Below are positions 1 through 10,400 of a stretch of DNA of 20,462 bases, in pieces (within the stretch, counting starts at the first letter, position 1; each line of letters opens with the position of its first letter). Origin of the DNA: Pigoraptor vietnamica (lineage: Eukaryota; Opisthokonta; Filasterea); the NCBI GenBank assembly GCA_943704525.1, contig CALSCQ010000262.1:1-20462 (forward strand). Direction: 5' to 3'. A model generated the notes under the pieces. That model did not search any database. It worked only from the letters and a program-made list of their open reading frames with translations, and was not told the origin of the DNA. The translations under genes and the position numbers were made by a program.

Positions 1-319
1 GCACAATCACACGGCCGCACAACATGTACAATCGCACGCACAATCACACGCACAATCACACGCACAATCTGACACGGCCGCACAATCACACGCACAGTCG
101 ACGTCACACGCACAATCACGCACAATCTGACACGTCCGCACAATCACACGCACAATCACACGCACAATCACACGCACAATCACATGCACAATCAACGCGG
201 CCGCACAATCACACGCACAATCACACGCACAATCACACGCACAGTCGACGTCACACGCACAATCACGCACAATCTGACACGGCCGCACAATCACACGCAC
301 AATCACACGCACAATCACG
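1..319. repeat. 12-bp GT/CA-rich minisatellite, open at left edge
   Basis: The unit on the + strand is gcacaatcacac, repeated with variants such as the interruptions gtcgacgtc and aatctgacac(g/t)cc. A higher-order period of about 147 bp is visible: the block starting gtcgacgtcacacgcacaatcacg occurs at 97 and again at 244. On the minus strand, which is the transcribed strand of the giant gene, each unit reads gtgcgtgtgatt and contains GTGCGTG, a good match to the 5' splice sites used elsewhere in this window. Twelve bases are four codons, so several frames stay open through the array and produce spurious His/Asn/Thr, Cys/Asp or Val/Ile/Arg repeat peptides. The array reaches position 1, so its full length is unknown. 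Confidence 0.93.
304..315 (-). other. predicted 5' splice donor of the giant gene
   Basis: On the minus strand the codon ATT (315-313) is followed by GTGCGTGTG (from 312 downward). This matches donors in the neighbouring genes (GTGCGTGG at 18179, GTGCGTCG at 16322). It is phase 0 and lies within the unfinished hydrophobic segment, just where the minisatellite begins. The same motif recurs in each downstream repeat, so the precise site used cannot be decided from sequence. Confidence 0.4.
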
Positions 320-3300
320 ACCACGACGGGCACCACAATGGCCGGCACGATCGACGATCCGTTCGAGGAAGATGCAGCCAGAGTTAACCCTGTGCTGGGG
401 ACAGCGCACTCGTACAAGCCCGTCTTGTCGTTCGGCGACAGGGCCGTGTTCGGAGGGCAAGCGGAGATGTGCACCGAGAGATTGGCTGACGCGAAAAGCG
501 GGTCGTCCGGCCGAAAATTGAAGTTATCCGGCACAAAGTACAGCTCGCACGTGAACGGTGCGGATGCAGAAGACACGCGCAGGTCCGTGTAGTTCACTTC
601 GGGTGTCATGCCAAACGTCCTCGATGGGTTACCGGAAATGACGCAAACGTCGCCGGGGCGCACTGCGACACGGATCGCGAGCGACACGGGCGGTGGGACG
701 ATGGCGGCGTGTCCATACGCATCGCGCATGCCCACGGTGAAGCGGATCGCATCGCCCGAATAAAGACCGCTCACGGCGCCGACAAGACCGCCCTCGGTTG
801 CCGTCGTCGTGCCACCAGCCGCACTCGTGACGGAAAGAGCTGTGACTGGCGCAGCAAAGACCGCATCGCCCCCTCTCAATCGAGCGGTGGCGTTCGTCAC
901 GGCGACGGCAAAGTATCGGCTCGTATTTGACAACTGGGTCTGCGAAAACACAACGGGGCCCCACGCGGCGGCTGCGGAAGACACGCGCGCGCCGACGACG
1001 GGCACGGTGTCACGGACGTCGCCGACCGGAGCCGCGTACAAAAACCCTCCCTGCGCGTAGTCCCCGGCGGCGTCGCATCCGCGAAAATCGCCTCCCACGA
1101 CACGCAGATTCGGCGACGCCATATAAAAGCAGCCCCCGTTGCCACTTTCCTTCGCAGCTGCTCGCCCCGCCGACGCAGCTGCGACCGTGGCGTTGACGAT
1201 GTCAGCCGACGCTTGGGATCCCGAAATGTACAGAAAGCCGCCTTCGCTGTCAGCCGAGACGCCATCGGCGACGACGCCCGATCCCACAAACGACGCCGCA
1301 GCGCTCACAAACGCAGCGCCGCCACGGAAGGCAGTTGATCCGCGAACATGTACGCCAGCAAACATGACGCGCGATTGAAACAGGGCGGCAATAGCCCCAC
1401 CGTCCCCGCCCGAGACAGCTCCAGAGATCATGGAGCCCGTCATGTCGAGCGACGAGTGGCCGCTGGCGCAAACAGCACCGCCATTATCGCCTGCGCTTGG
1501 ACCGGCGAGGGACGAGGACGAAACAAACGCATTTGCGCCGCCGCCCAGGAAAATTGCGCCCCCGGCACCCAGTCTGGCGGCCGACGCGCGCACCGCGAGT
1601 GCGGAGAGTTGCACCCGAGAACTTCCCTCCGCGCTCAAGAAACCGCCGGATCCCGAGGACTGCGAGGCGCTCACCGTCACATGGGAAGAAACGAGCGACG
1701 ATCTCCCGGACATGTGCACCGTTCCGCCGCCGCCGTTTATGGCGACCGAGCGACCCAGAGCAACGTTCCTCAGTACTGCGCCGGCCGTTGATTGAAGGGC
1801 CGCGAGTCCACCGTCCAAATCGGCCTCCGTCGACGCGAATGATGAGTTCGCGACCTCAAGGGTGCCGCCGGTGGCAAAGAAGGCCCCTCCCGCGCCACCC
1901 GCGGACGACGCTGCGTTGATGCGGCACTGTGACACCGACATCGCCCCGCCCGCCATCGCTGCAAAGCCACCGTCGAGCCCCGCCGATGCGTTAGCAACGG
2001 AACAATTCTCAAACGACACAGTCGACGACTCCTGCTGGAGGCTCACGGCGCCGCCGCGATTCAGCGCGTGCGCAGAGCCAACATTGCAGCTCACCAGCGC
2101 GACTGTCGATGAAATGTCGCCGACCAGAGCGAGCAGGCCCCCCGTGCCAGCGCTAGCGTTCACCACCGCGCAACGACCAAAGGAGACGCTCCCTCCCAGG
2201 CTGTAGAGGACGCCGCCCGCAAGTGCCGCCGAGCAATTCGCGAGAGTCAGACCGGACAGCTGGGCTGTCGGCACCCGGCCATCGCTCGCGCCCGACTCCA
2301 GCGACACCAGCCCGCCGTTCGTGCGGGACACGGCGCTGTGAATGGCTGTATCGGAGACGTAGAGAGTCGCGGCACCCGCCGCGGCGACAAGCCCGCCCTT
2401 GCCCGACGAAGTCGCGCTCACCTCGGTGCCCTCGATGCGCACCACCGCGCTATCGCTCGCGTACACAAAGCCACCCGACTCAAAGGCTTCCGAGACACCA
2501 ACGGCGCAATGCCTAAACACGGCGGTGGAATATCCGCGCAGGCACGCTATGCCACCGCGGCCGCCCGCGTGCGCGCTGCCGAAGCGAACGTGTTCTACGT
2601 GCACCCGCTGCGCACTGAATTCCCCAGACGCCGGTGCCTCCGCGGAAACAAAACCGCCGTCCCCGGGCGACGAGGCAGACGCGACAGTGCCGCCGGAAAT
2701 TTGGAGCGAGGACGAGTCCCTCAGCACCGCAAAGCCACCGTTGCCGCCTGTCGTGACCCAGTCGCCCGCGTCAATGTCGGTAAACGTCGCCGCGGCGCGT
2801 CCGGACAGTGAGAGGGCAGGCCCCGAAGAACCCGGCGAGAGATCGGACACAGCACGGCGGACAATGCTGCTGCCCTGGCGAAAGACACACTGGTCGCACT
2901 TGAGCGTTGCGTCGCCAGTGAGAGTTAGGGCGGAGGCAGTAAACGTGGTGCGAAACACGTCGGCTGTCCCCTCCAAGCGAAGCGGGGTGGTCGACACCGA
3001 CGACCCGGAAACCCAGAGCACCGCGCCAGGGGCGACAGCGATCGCCGAGTTTTCGAAGTCGATGTTTGTAAACACCGCCGCCAGGCGAACGGTGACGTCT
3101 GCGCGTCGCAGCGCAAAATGGTAGCCCCCGAACAGCTCGGTCGAGTCGATACGAACGCCGGGGATGCGGATGCGTACCCAGTACTGCGAGTCCAGGAAGG
3201 TGTTGCCCTTGCCCCAGTCGCGCGCCACAGATGCAATGTCGAGGGCGCCGCCGCCATACTGAGGCTCAATGAGCGCCATGTATCCGGTATAGTAAGCGCG

Positions 3301-6300
3301 GACCAGGTCGTCGTAGGGGTCAGAGGCTGCAGAACTCGCTACAGAGCACCCGGTGCATGCCACGTCGCTGATCGAGTCAACCGCATCCGGGGCGACAGAC
3401 AGCCAGCCATCGCCTGGGCCAGGAGGCCGGCGGACGCCCGCCAGTTGAGCATGCCGCAACGCAATGCGGGAGGCGCCGCGGGCGCAGACGCCAGGGCACG
3501 TGACCGCAGTGACGTTGGCGACGGACAAGTGGCTAAACGTGGCCGCAGATGCGCCCGTCTGGTGCGAGAATCCGCCGGCGCCGCCGCCCGCAGAGTGCTC
3601 AAATGCGGAGGACGATACGGAAAGCGTCGCCAGCTCCGCAATGGCGAAGGAGCCGCCGGACAGCGCGGCCGAGGGCGCGGTAACAAATGCATCCTGAACG
3701 CTCAACCGCGCACTGCCACCGACAGCCGCAAATCCGCCGATATCGGCTCCCGAAGCCATCGAGAACGCAGAGGACACGTTAACGCGCGCTCGATCACCAG
3801 CCCAGAACACGCCACCGGAGTGGCCGGCGGTGGCGTTCGCTGACGAGAAACCCGACGCCGAGACTTCTGCATCTCCAAAGGCGGCCAACAAACCGCCGTT
3901 CAGCGACGCACGGCAATCTGAGAAGGACGGGCCGCTCACGGAGACGACCGCGTTCCCGCTCGCGGCTATTGCACCGCCGTTTCCCGCGGTAGCGCACAAG
4001 GAAAAGCGGCTGTCCGTGATCACGCAGGAAGCCCGGTCGCCCACGAACACGCAGCCGCCGTCGCCGCCCGCTGCAGAGCCGTTAACGCGGACATTGTTCA
4101 GAGCAAGCTGCGCGGCCGATGCAACGTACGCAAATCCGCCTTCGTCAAACGCAGTGCACGAGGCCGCATTGACGTCACGCAGGAACACCTGACCCCGCCC
4201 GACGGCGGCTACGACACCGCCGGCGGAGCCAGCCCAGGCCGAGTCCACCAGCGCGCGAGTCACGCCAATGATGGCATCGTCGGCCGCGGCAAACACGCCG
4301 CCGTACGCGTCCGAGCGGCCGACGGCCGTGAGATTCGAAACCGCGACGTTCGATGACTGCTCTGCGTAAATGAGGCCGCCAGAGTCCCCTGCGGCAGACG
4401 CGCCCACGTCGACACCGTCCAGCACAAGACGCGATGAGCCAAACGCATGCACGAGGCCCCCAAAGAGCAAAACGGCCGTGCTTTCCACGGAAACATTCCT
4501 TGCGGTGAGGGTCGCGTTGTCCGAGAGCCCGGCGAATCCGCCGCCAAACACGCTGGAAATGCTTCCCGAGACTGCAATTGCCTCCAGCGTCACCCGCGCG
4601 GACCCCGTCGCATGGACGACACATCCACTCATCGCCCCGTCAGACACGTACCGCAGATTATAGGGCAACGGCGTCGGAGAGGCCCCGCTGAAAGTGCCGG
4701 CACCGAAATTCGTAAATCCCTGGCACGCGGGGGCGTCGAGCGCCAGGTCCCGAATAGTCACAACGGCGCTGTCGGACGCCGAGAGCACGCCGCCACGGCT
4801 GATGGGGTTCCCTACTTCGCGACCGCTCGGCGGCACGAAAGAGAGGCTCCCGCGGGTGACGAGAACGTTCGCCGAACCCTGCGCGCACAAGAGCGCGCCT
4901 TCGACCGTGTCGACGTACCCGACGTCAAACCCGCTCAGCCGCACCGCCGATCGGTCCGTCGCCAGCACCGTGCCACAGGGCTCTTGCACGGCGACCACGC
5001 CGACGGATAGGTCGGCGAGGGACACGTTCGCTTCGTCCGACGCGCGCACCACGCCCCCTGCCTGTGCACGGGCTTCGTCTATGGCGATGTTCGCGAGGGT
5101 GACGGTCGCGCGTCCCGACGCCCTCACGAGACCCCCCGTGCCCGCCGTCGCGCCATAGGGGGAGAAGGTGCCCTTCGCCCACGCCTGCCCAATGCGCATC
5201 GACTCGACAGACACGGTGGCGTCGTCCGTCGCGAACACCACGCCGCCCTCGCACGTGCCGCTGCCCGCGACATTGACTGTCCAGTCGCGAAGAGCGGCGC
5301 GCGTGTCCCCGCTCGCATGCACGATGCCCCCCGCCGAGGGGCGCATGGTGTCGGCGCTCATACAGTTGGTCCCGACGGCGGCCGCGCGGTCCTCGAGGAG
5401 AAAAATGGCTCCGTCGGGGGCCGACTGCACGCCCGCCATGAACCATGCGCTCGAATCCCATACAACATATTGGTTGTCGCCGACAAAGCTCGACAGGCTC
5501 ACGTGCACACGCGAGTCCCCGCGGGCGTGGAAAATTCCTGGCGCCATTTCGACGTGTGAGCCCTCGAACGAGACAGAGGCGTTTCCCCACAGTTGTACCA
5601 TGTGTTCCTTGCCGTCCCTGTCGGAGGACCCGCTGAGGCAGGTGAACGAGAAGGCGGAAAAGGTGGCCACCGCGCCGTCCCCAAAACGGAAGCAGGCCAT
5701 CATGCTGCCCGTCTGCACACCTGTGCCGCGAATGTCTACTGCCGACGCCCCGTCCGCATAAACCATGCCCTTCGATCCAAACAGATTTGCGGTCGAATCG
5801 CGAATTGCTAGCGAGGCGCTGCCTCCCACGCGAAACGTGTCGAGCTGGTCGTCGCCGTTGCTCCAGAAAAAGCCGGACAGCTCCACCGACGCATTTCCGC
5901 GCACAACGGCGAGGTGCACCGGCAGGCCGCCGTGGCCCGACGCAAAGGACGTGAAAAGCACGTGCGCGCTGTCGTCGGCCAGGAGCATGCTGCAGCCGCC
6001 CACGTTCACCGCAATAAAGTTCGGCGCCTCGATCCGCGCCGCACCGCGTGCCCGATACGCGGCGCAATCCGTGCCCTCGTTCGGGGCACTGACGCCCCCG
6101 TTGACATACGACGAAGTGAAGACGCCGTCGAGCGCTACAGACGCGTTTTCGCTCGCGTCGACTATGCGCGGCCCGCCCAAGCTCACGCCACTCAAAGCGA
6201 CGCGAGCCGACCCACCGACCGTTAAACAGGGACGCATGACGCACATGTCGCCCGAAGTGTCCGTAACGTCCACGGTGGCACTGTCGGTGGCAATCAACAG

Positions 6301-7011
6301 CGCGCGCTGGTGGAGGTTGCATAGGTCGACGCTCACTGCGGCGCCACCCCCTGCCACAATGGCCGCGCCCACGTCGCCCTGCAGCCAGTTCCCGCGAGGG
6401 TCCTCTTCGCACCCGGACGAAAACGTCATCGTCAGAAAGCGCGCAACGCCCTGGATGAAGAACGTGGATGCGAGCCCGACATCGCATGCTGCGTCTGTCT
6501 CGAACGAGCACGCCTCAACGGCGAGTCGCCCGTTTTCGCGCACGCGCACAACCTCCCCCGCGCAGCGCGACACCCAAACGCCGCGCATGTCCAGAGAGCC
6601 CCCACCGAGAACGTCAAAGAGCGACGGTGAGGACGCATCATTGCCGCCGTTGCACTCAATAGTTGCATTTGTGCCGTCTGGCACGGTCACGTTGACACTG
6701 ACGCCGTCGCCGATTGCGAGCGGCAAGTGGGCACTCGCGCGCACGACCACGCGACCCTCGAGAAAGACCACCACACTCGAGGCATTGCGCCCACCCAACA
6801 GCGCGCGAATGTCCGCGACGACATCAGCGAATTCGACGGGCGCACCGGGAGACGCGCTGCCGGCGTATGCAAGCGTCGCCCAATTCGCGGTCTCTGGAAT
6901 CAGCGGCGCGTCCTCACTGGCAACAACTGCCCGCGCACCACATACGAAGAGAAGGCACAGAAGGGTCGCAGCGCCCGCAGCAGCGAACATGGCGCGCGAG
7001 TGAGCACCCAT
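313..7011 (-). CDS. giant surface protein with Pmp-like right-handed beta-helix repeats (5' exon, C-terminus probably outside the window)
   Basis: The reading frame is open from 7011 to 7. The frame extends two codons further upstream, but only through a TTG, so I take the ATG at 7011. The N-terminus is a signal peptide (residues 1-28, hydrophobic LLCLLFVCGARA). Residues about 45-1195 and 1300-2050 are two long arrays of 20-25-residue repeats with GG[FLVA]-x-x-A turns and alternating hydrophobic beta positions. The second array adds F-x-x-C and GGA motifs like those of chlamydial polymorphic membrane proteins and parallel beta-helix adhesins. A non-repeat Trp/Tyr-rich module (about 1227-1287) separates them. 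A beta-rich region (about 2080-2170), a Cys-containing segment starting CPPN (about 2182-2208) and a Val/Ile stretch that looks like the start of a membrane helix (2219-2234) follow. Many N-x-S/T sites are present. No intron is visible in 6.7 kb. The Val/Ile stretch runs straight into the minisatellite, so I infer that coding ends near 313 and later exons lie left of the window. By analogy with the receptor at 14234 a cytoplasmic domain could follow. A surface adhesin or receptor role is inference. Confidence 0.8.
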
Positions 7012-7488
7012 CCGCAAAAGCCGGCACGCACGCGTGGCGCACGTGTTCGTCGGGCGGGTGTATTTTCATGGAACGCCCGTTGTTGAGTTCCGTCGCGCTG
7101 CGCCTTGCGAGTTCAGTTTTAGCCGACATCTCGTGAAATTGGTAATCACGTGGTGCATCACGTGACTGGCTCCTAGGCAACCGCGAGAGGGGCAGCCGAG
7201 TTCTGTGGAAAGGCCGGCGTCAGTCGGATAGTCGCCGAATTGCGGTCCGTATGGCTTGTCGTCACCTTCTTTACACACACGCACTGCACACGCACACAAG
7301 CGCTCGTACACCCCCAACATTCCATCCACCATTCATCCGTCGTGAACCACACGGGCGCACCCTGTTGTGCCCTGTGCGATTGTTTGTCGAGAAGCGCTTA
7401 CGCGTCGGTGCGTGACACGTAATAATCATGATGCTGCGCCCGGTGTAGTGTCCGCCTTGCGAAGGGCGCCACGCGCGCCTCTTCAGCC
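7012..7488. promoter_or_regulatory. divergent (shared) promoter region between giant surface gene and cyclase gene
   Basis: This 477-bp gene-free interval lies between two divergent start codons (7011 minus, 7489 plus). It contains three CACGTG E-box cores (7040-7045, 7147-7152, 7159-7164) and no obvious TATA box. Short CA-rich tracts lie around 7270-7300. No coding or RNA gene is seen. The promoter role is inferred from gene arrangement. Confidence 0.6.
7146..7165. promoter_or_regulatory. paired E-box (TCACGTG) sites 12 bp apart
   Basis: TCACGTGG at 7146 and TCACGTGA at 7158 are separated by exactly 12 bp, about one helical turn. The second is an 8-bp palindrome of the type bound by bHLH-Zip factors in other eukaryotes. 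CACGTG also occurs by chance in coding parts of this GC-rich window, so only the spacing and location argue for function. Confidence 0.35.
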
Positions 7489-10400
7489 ATGCCCAGCCAG
7501 CGGCGCGCGTCGTCGTCGTCCAGCAATGGCGGCGCATCTGCGCGTCCCTCGCTCGCTGGGCTTGACTGGCCGCCGCGAGGACCCAGGCGCTCCTCGGGCA
7601 CCAGCAGCCTTGCCGAAATGGACGTCGAGGGGGGTCACGAACGTATGGACGCCGTGTCTCCCATCGCGCTGGATCCCCCCATTGTGCGAAGGCGCTCGGT
7701 GATGTCAACCGTCGTCAACGCCATGCGGGGCATCGTGTCGCGCATGTCCGTTGTGAGCGCGACGAGCATCATGCCGGTCCAATCGCGCCCGTCCTTCACG
7801 CCCGCCGTGGCACAGGTGACAGCGCCGCAGATTCGCCTTGAAGGGTCGCACTGGGCGGCCGCGCAGCCCGTGCCCGAGGGTGCGACTGCACTCGGTCGCT
7901 TTCGGACGTCGGCGCACATGGCGGGCGGGGACCCCGGCGGGCCGCCGGACACCGAGGACGGCGCGGAAGTGGCAGAGCGCCTTCTGAGCGGCACGAGCGG
8001 ACGCGTGCTCGATTCGCGCCTCCTCGTATTCTCGGGCGGGCTGGAGGGGCAGTACTTGCAGTCGCGGCTTGCGGGCGTCCCACTCCACCTCCGCTTCCTC
8101 GCCGTGTTTGCCGCGCTCGTGTGCTGCGGCTACCTGCTCTTCATACTGGTGACGCCGCCCTGGGAGGACTCTAGGTTGTCTCCGTGGCGCACGCAGTACC
8201 GTGACGACGGCATGTTCTATGCCGCGGTCGCAGGGGCCGCCGCCAACGGACTTCTCGCACTCGCCGCAAGCGGCTCGTTCTTGGCGCGCGTGCAGGCGCG
8301 CAACCCGCGCCTCCTCCTGACGCTTCTTCCCATGCTGGCGTCGCTCCCGTGCGTGCTCGTGCCGCGGTTTATGACGGGCGATCCCTCGGCGAGCCTTGCG
8401 TGGCTAGCGATTGTCATGGCCGTGCCGCTCATGCGTGAGCGCGTCGCGGCTGCGGTGGCCGCTCTCGCCGTGGCCACTGCGCTCAACGTGGCGCAAGTGG
8501 CGACGGCGGACGGCAACTCGCCGCGAATGACGGCGGTCGTGGTGCTGCCGATGACGCTCGCGGCGGTGTTCCCGGGGATCGCCGTGTACGAGATTGAGCG
8601 GCGCATGCGGTGGCAGTGGCTGGCAATGAGGAAGGCGGAGGCCACCGCGGAGGACTTGCGCCGCGAGAAGCAGCAGATGGAAAAGCTTCTCTCGCACCAG
8701 CTGCCGGCGTCGATCATTGCGCGCATGCGAACGCACGTGTCGGCTCCACAGGACGTGGTGCTCCGCTCAGGGGACTCAGACAAACGGCCGGCAAGCGCCA
8801 AGGGGCCGGTGGAGCTGGCCGAGCGCATCGCGAGCGTCGCGGTCGTGTTTGTGGAACTGGCGCACTGGTACGACCGCACACAGTCAATTGCGCCCGACAT
8901 GGCGGTCGCCATACTCAACTCGATCTTCACGCGCTTTGACACGCTGACGGAACTCTACGGAGTGGAAAAGATCAAGACAATGGGGCCGTGCTACCTCGCG
9001 TGCTCTGGGGCGCCGCTGCCACGGGCGCGACACACCGAAGTCATTGTACGGTTTGCGCTTCAGTTGCTCGAAGAGTGGCGTGACGAGGGCGAGAAGATGG
9101 GTCTGGACCTGCGCGTCGGCGTGCATACGGGCGAGGTCGTCGCCGGCATAGTGGGTACGCTCCGCTTCTGCTACGACATCTACGGGGACACGGTCAACAC
9201 GGCGAGCCGCATGTGCAAGTACGGCGCCGTCAACCGCATCCACTGCACGCAGCAGGTCCGCGACGAGCTCGCGCGCGCAGGCGGGTACACGATCGAGTGT
9301 GCGGGGACGTCGGAATTCAAGGGGAAGGGCGCGATGACGACGTACTTTGTGACCGCCACCACCAACGACCCGTCGACGTTCACCGCCCCGTCGTCGCCAC
9401 AGCAATCGCCCCCGACGGAACCGTCCATGCGCCACTCGCACACAACCTCGCGCACGACGTCGTCGCTGACGGGGACGGACAGCGTCGCGACGTTCGGCTC
9501 GAAGCAGACGGTGAGCAGTTCCGAGTATTCGGCGGCGCTGGCCACATTCTCCGAGACAATCCGCGTGAGCCGCTTTCTGGCGGAGGATCCCGCGACGATG
9601 AACGCGCAGGTGGCTGCGATGGTGGCCGCGCTCTCGCCCCGAGGGTCGTTCAGCATGCCCGTGCTCACTTCGGTGCCGCAATCGGAGGGGACCATTACTG
9701 TGACTCCGCCTGCGAGCACCGTGCTTGCGGACGACCCCGAGGGCTCTGGGACGAACGTTGCGGCGGTCGTGCGCACCCTCTCATCCCACTCGAGCGTGTC
9801 GCGGCGCAGCTTTAGCGTGGGAGACAAGCCCGCGGCGCTCCAGGGGCCCCTGAACGGCGTCATCAACCCCCTGCTGCCCGGCATGAGCGACACGATCGCC
9901 GCCATTCGAAATGCGCGCCAGGACTCCGCCCCCGCGCGCGACTCGTCCACGGGTTCCCTCGGCAAGGCCGTGGCCGCAGAACAGCCCAAGCCGCCCGCAA
10001 TCCCCGATGCCGCCAGGCAGGCCGATGCGGCTGCTGCACCGGGCTCGCCCAAGTCGTCTGGTCCACCGCCCATGCGGAGGCAGAGCAGCGGGCTTCGTCT
10101 CCCCCGTTCGATGAGCGGGCGCGATCTCACGCCGTTTGCCGAGGAGCCCGTGGCGCGCACTGCGTCCACCGCCGGCTCGGTATCTTCCACGTCGATCGCA
10201 GAGGAGGAGGAGGACGTGCATGCGGTCGCTGTGCTCGAATCGCTGAGCGACGAACACGCGAGCGCATCGCAGCCTGCGCCCGCGCCTGCGACCGAGGGGA
10301 ATGTGCCCCCACCCCCCGACTCGAGATCAGTGCCGGTGGCCGCGCTCTCGCCCATGTCGCGCCGCGGATCGCTCTCGAACGGCGGTTACCGCAAACTATC

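Noticed and set aside
7-312. C-terminal Val/Ile/Arg and Cys/Asp repeat tail of the giant frame as real protein
   Set aside because: It is translation of the minisatellite, with frame changes caused by unit variants; the preceding hydrophobic stretch and donor-like GTGCGTG favour an intron.
1-319. CRISPR array or telomere
   Set aside because: The units abut without unique spacers and do not match a TTAGGG-type telomere; the organism is eukaryotic.
24-521. Plus-strand open frame with His-Asn-His-Thr repeats
   Set aside because: It is the minisatellite read through; its non-repeat part is antisense to the giant gene and has no family-like sequence.
2399-7003. Plus-strand open frames opposite the giant gene (up to about 410 codons)
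   Set aside because: They show low-complexity Pro/Arg/Thr composition without motifs, and the opposite strand has a consistent repeat protein.
7171-7192. RFX X-box (CTAGGCAAC; a CTAGCAAC also at about 13926)
   Set aside because: Only one half-site matches at each place; the opposite half is poor.
8217-10355. Long minus-strand open frames opposite the cyclase
   Set aside because: These are GC-rich antisense shadows; the plus strand carries clear cyclase and membrane motifs across the same region.
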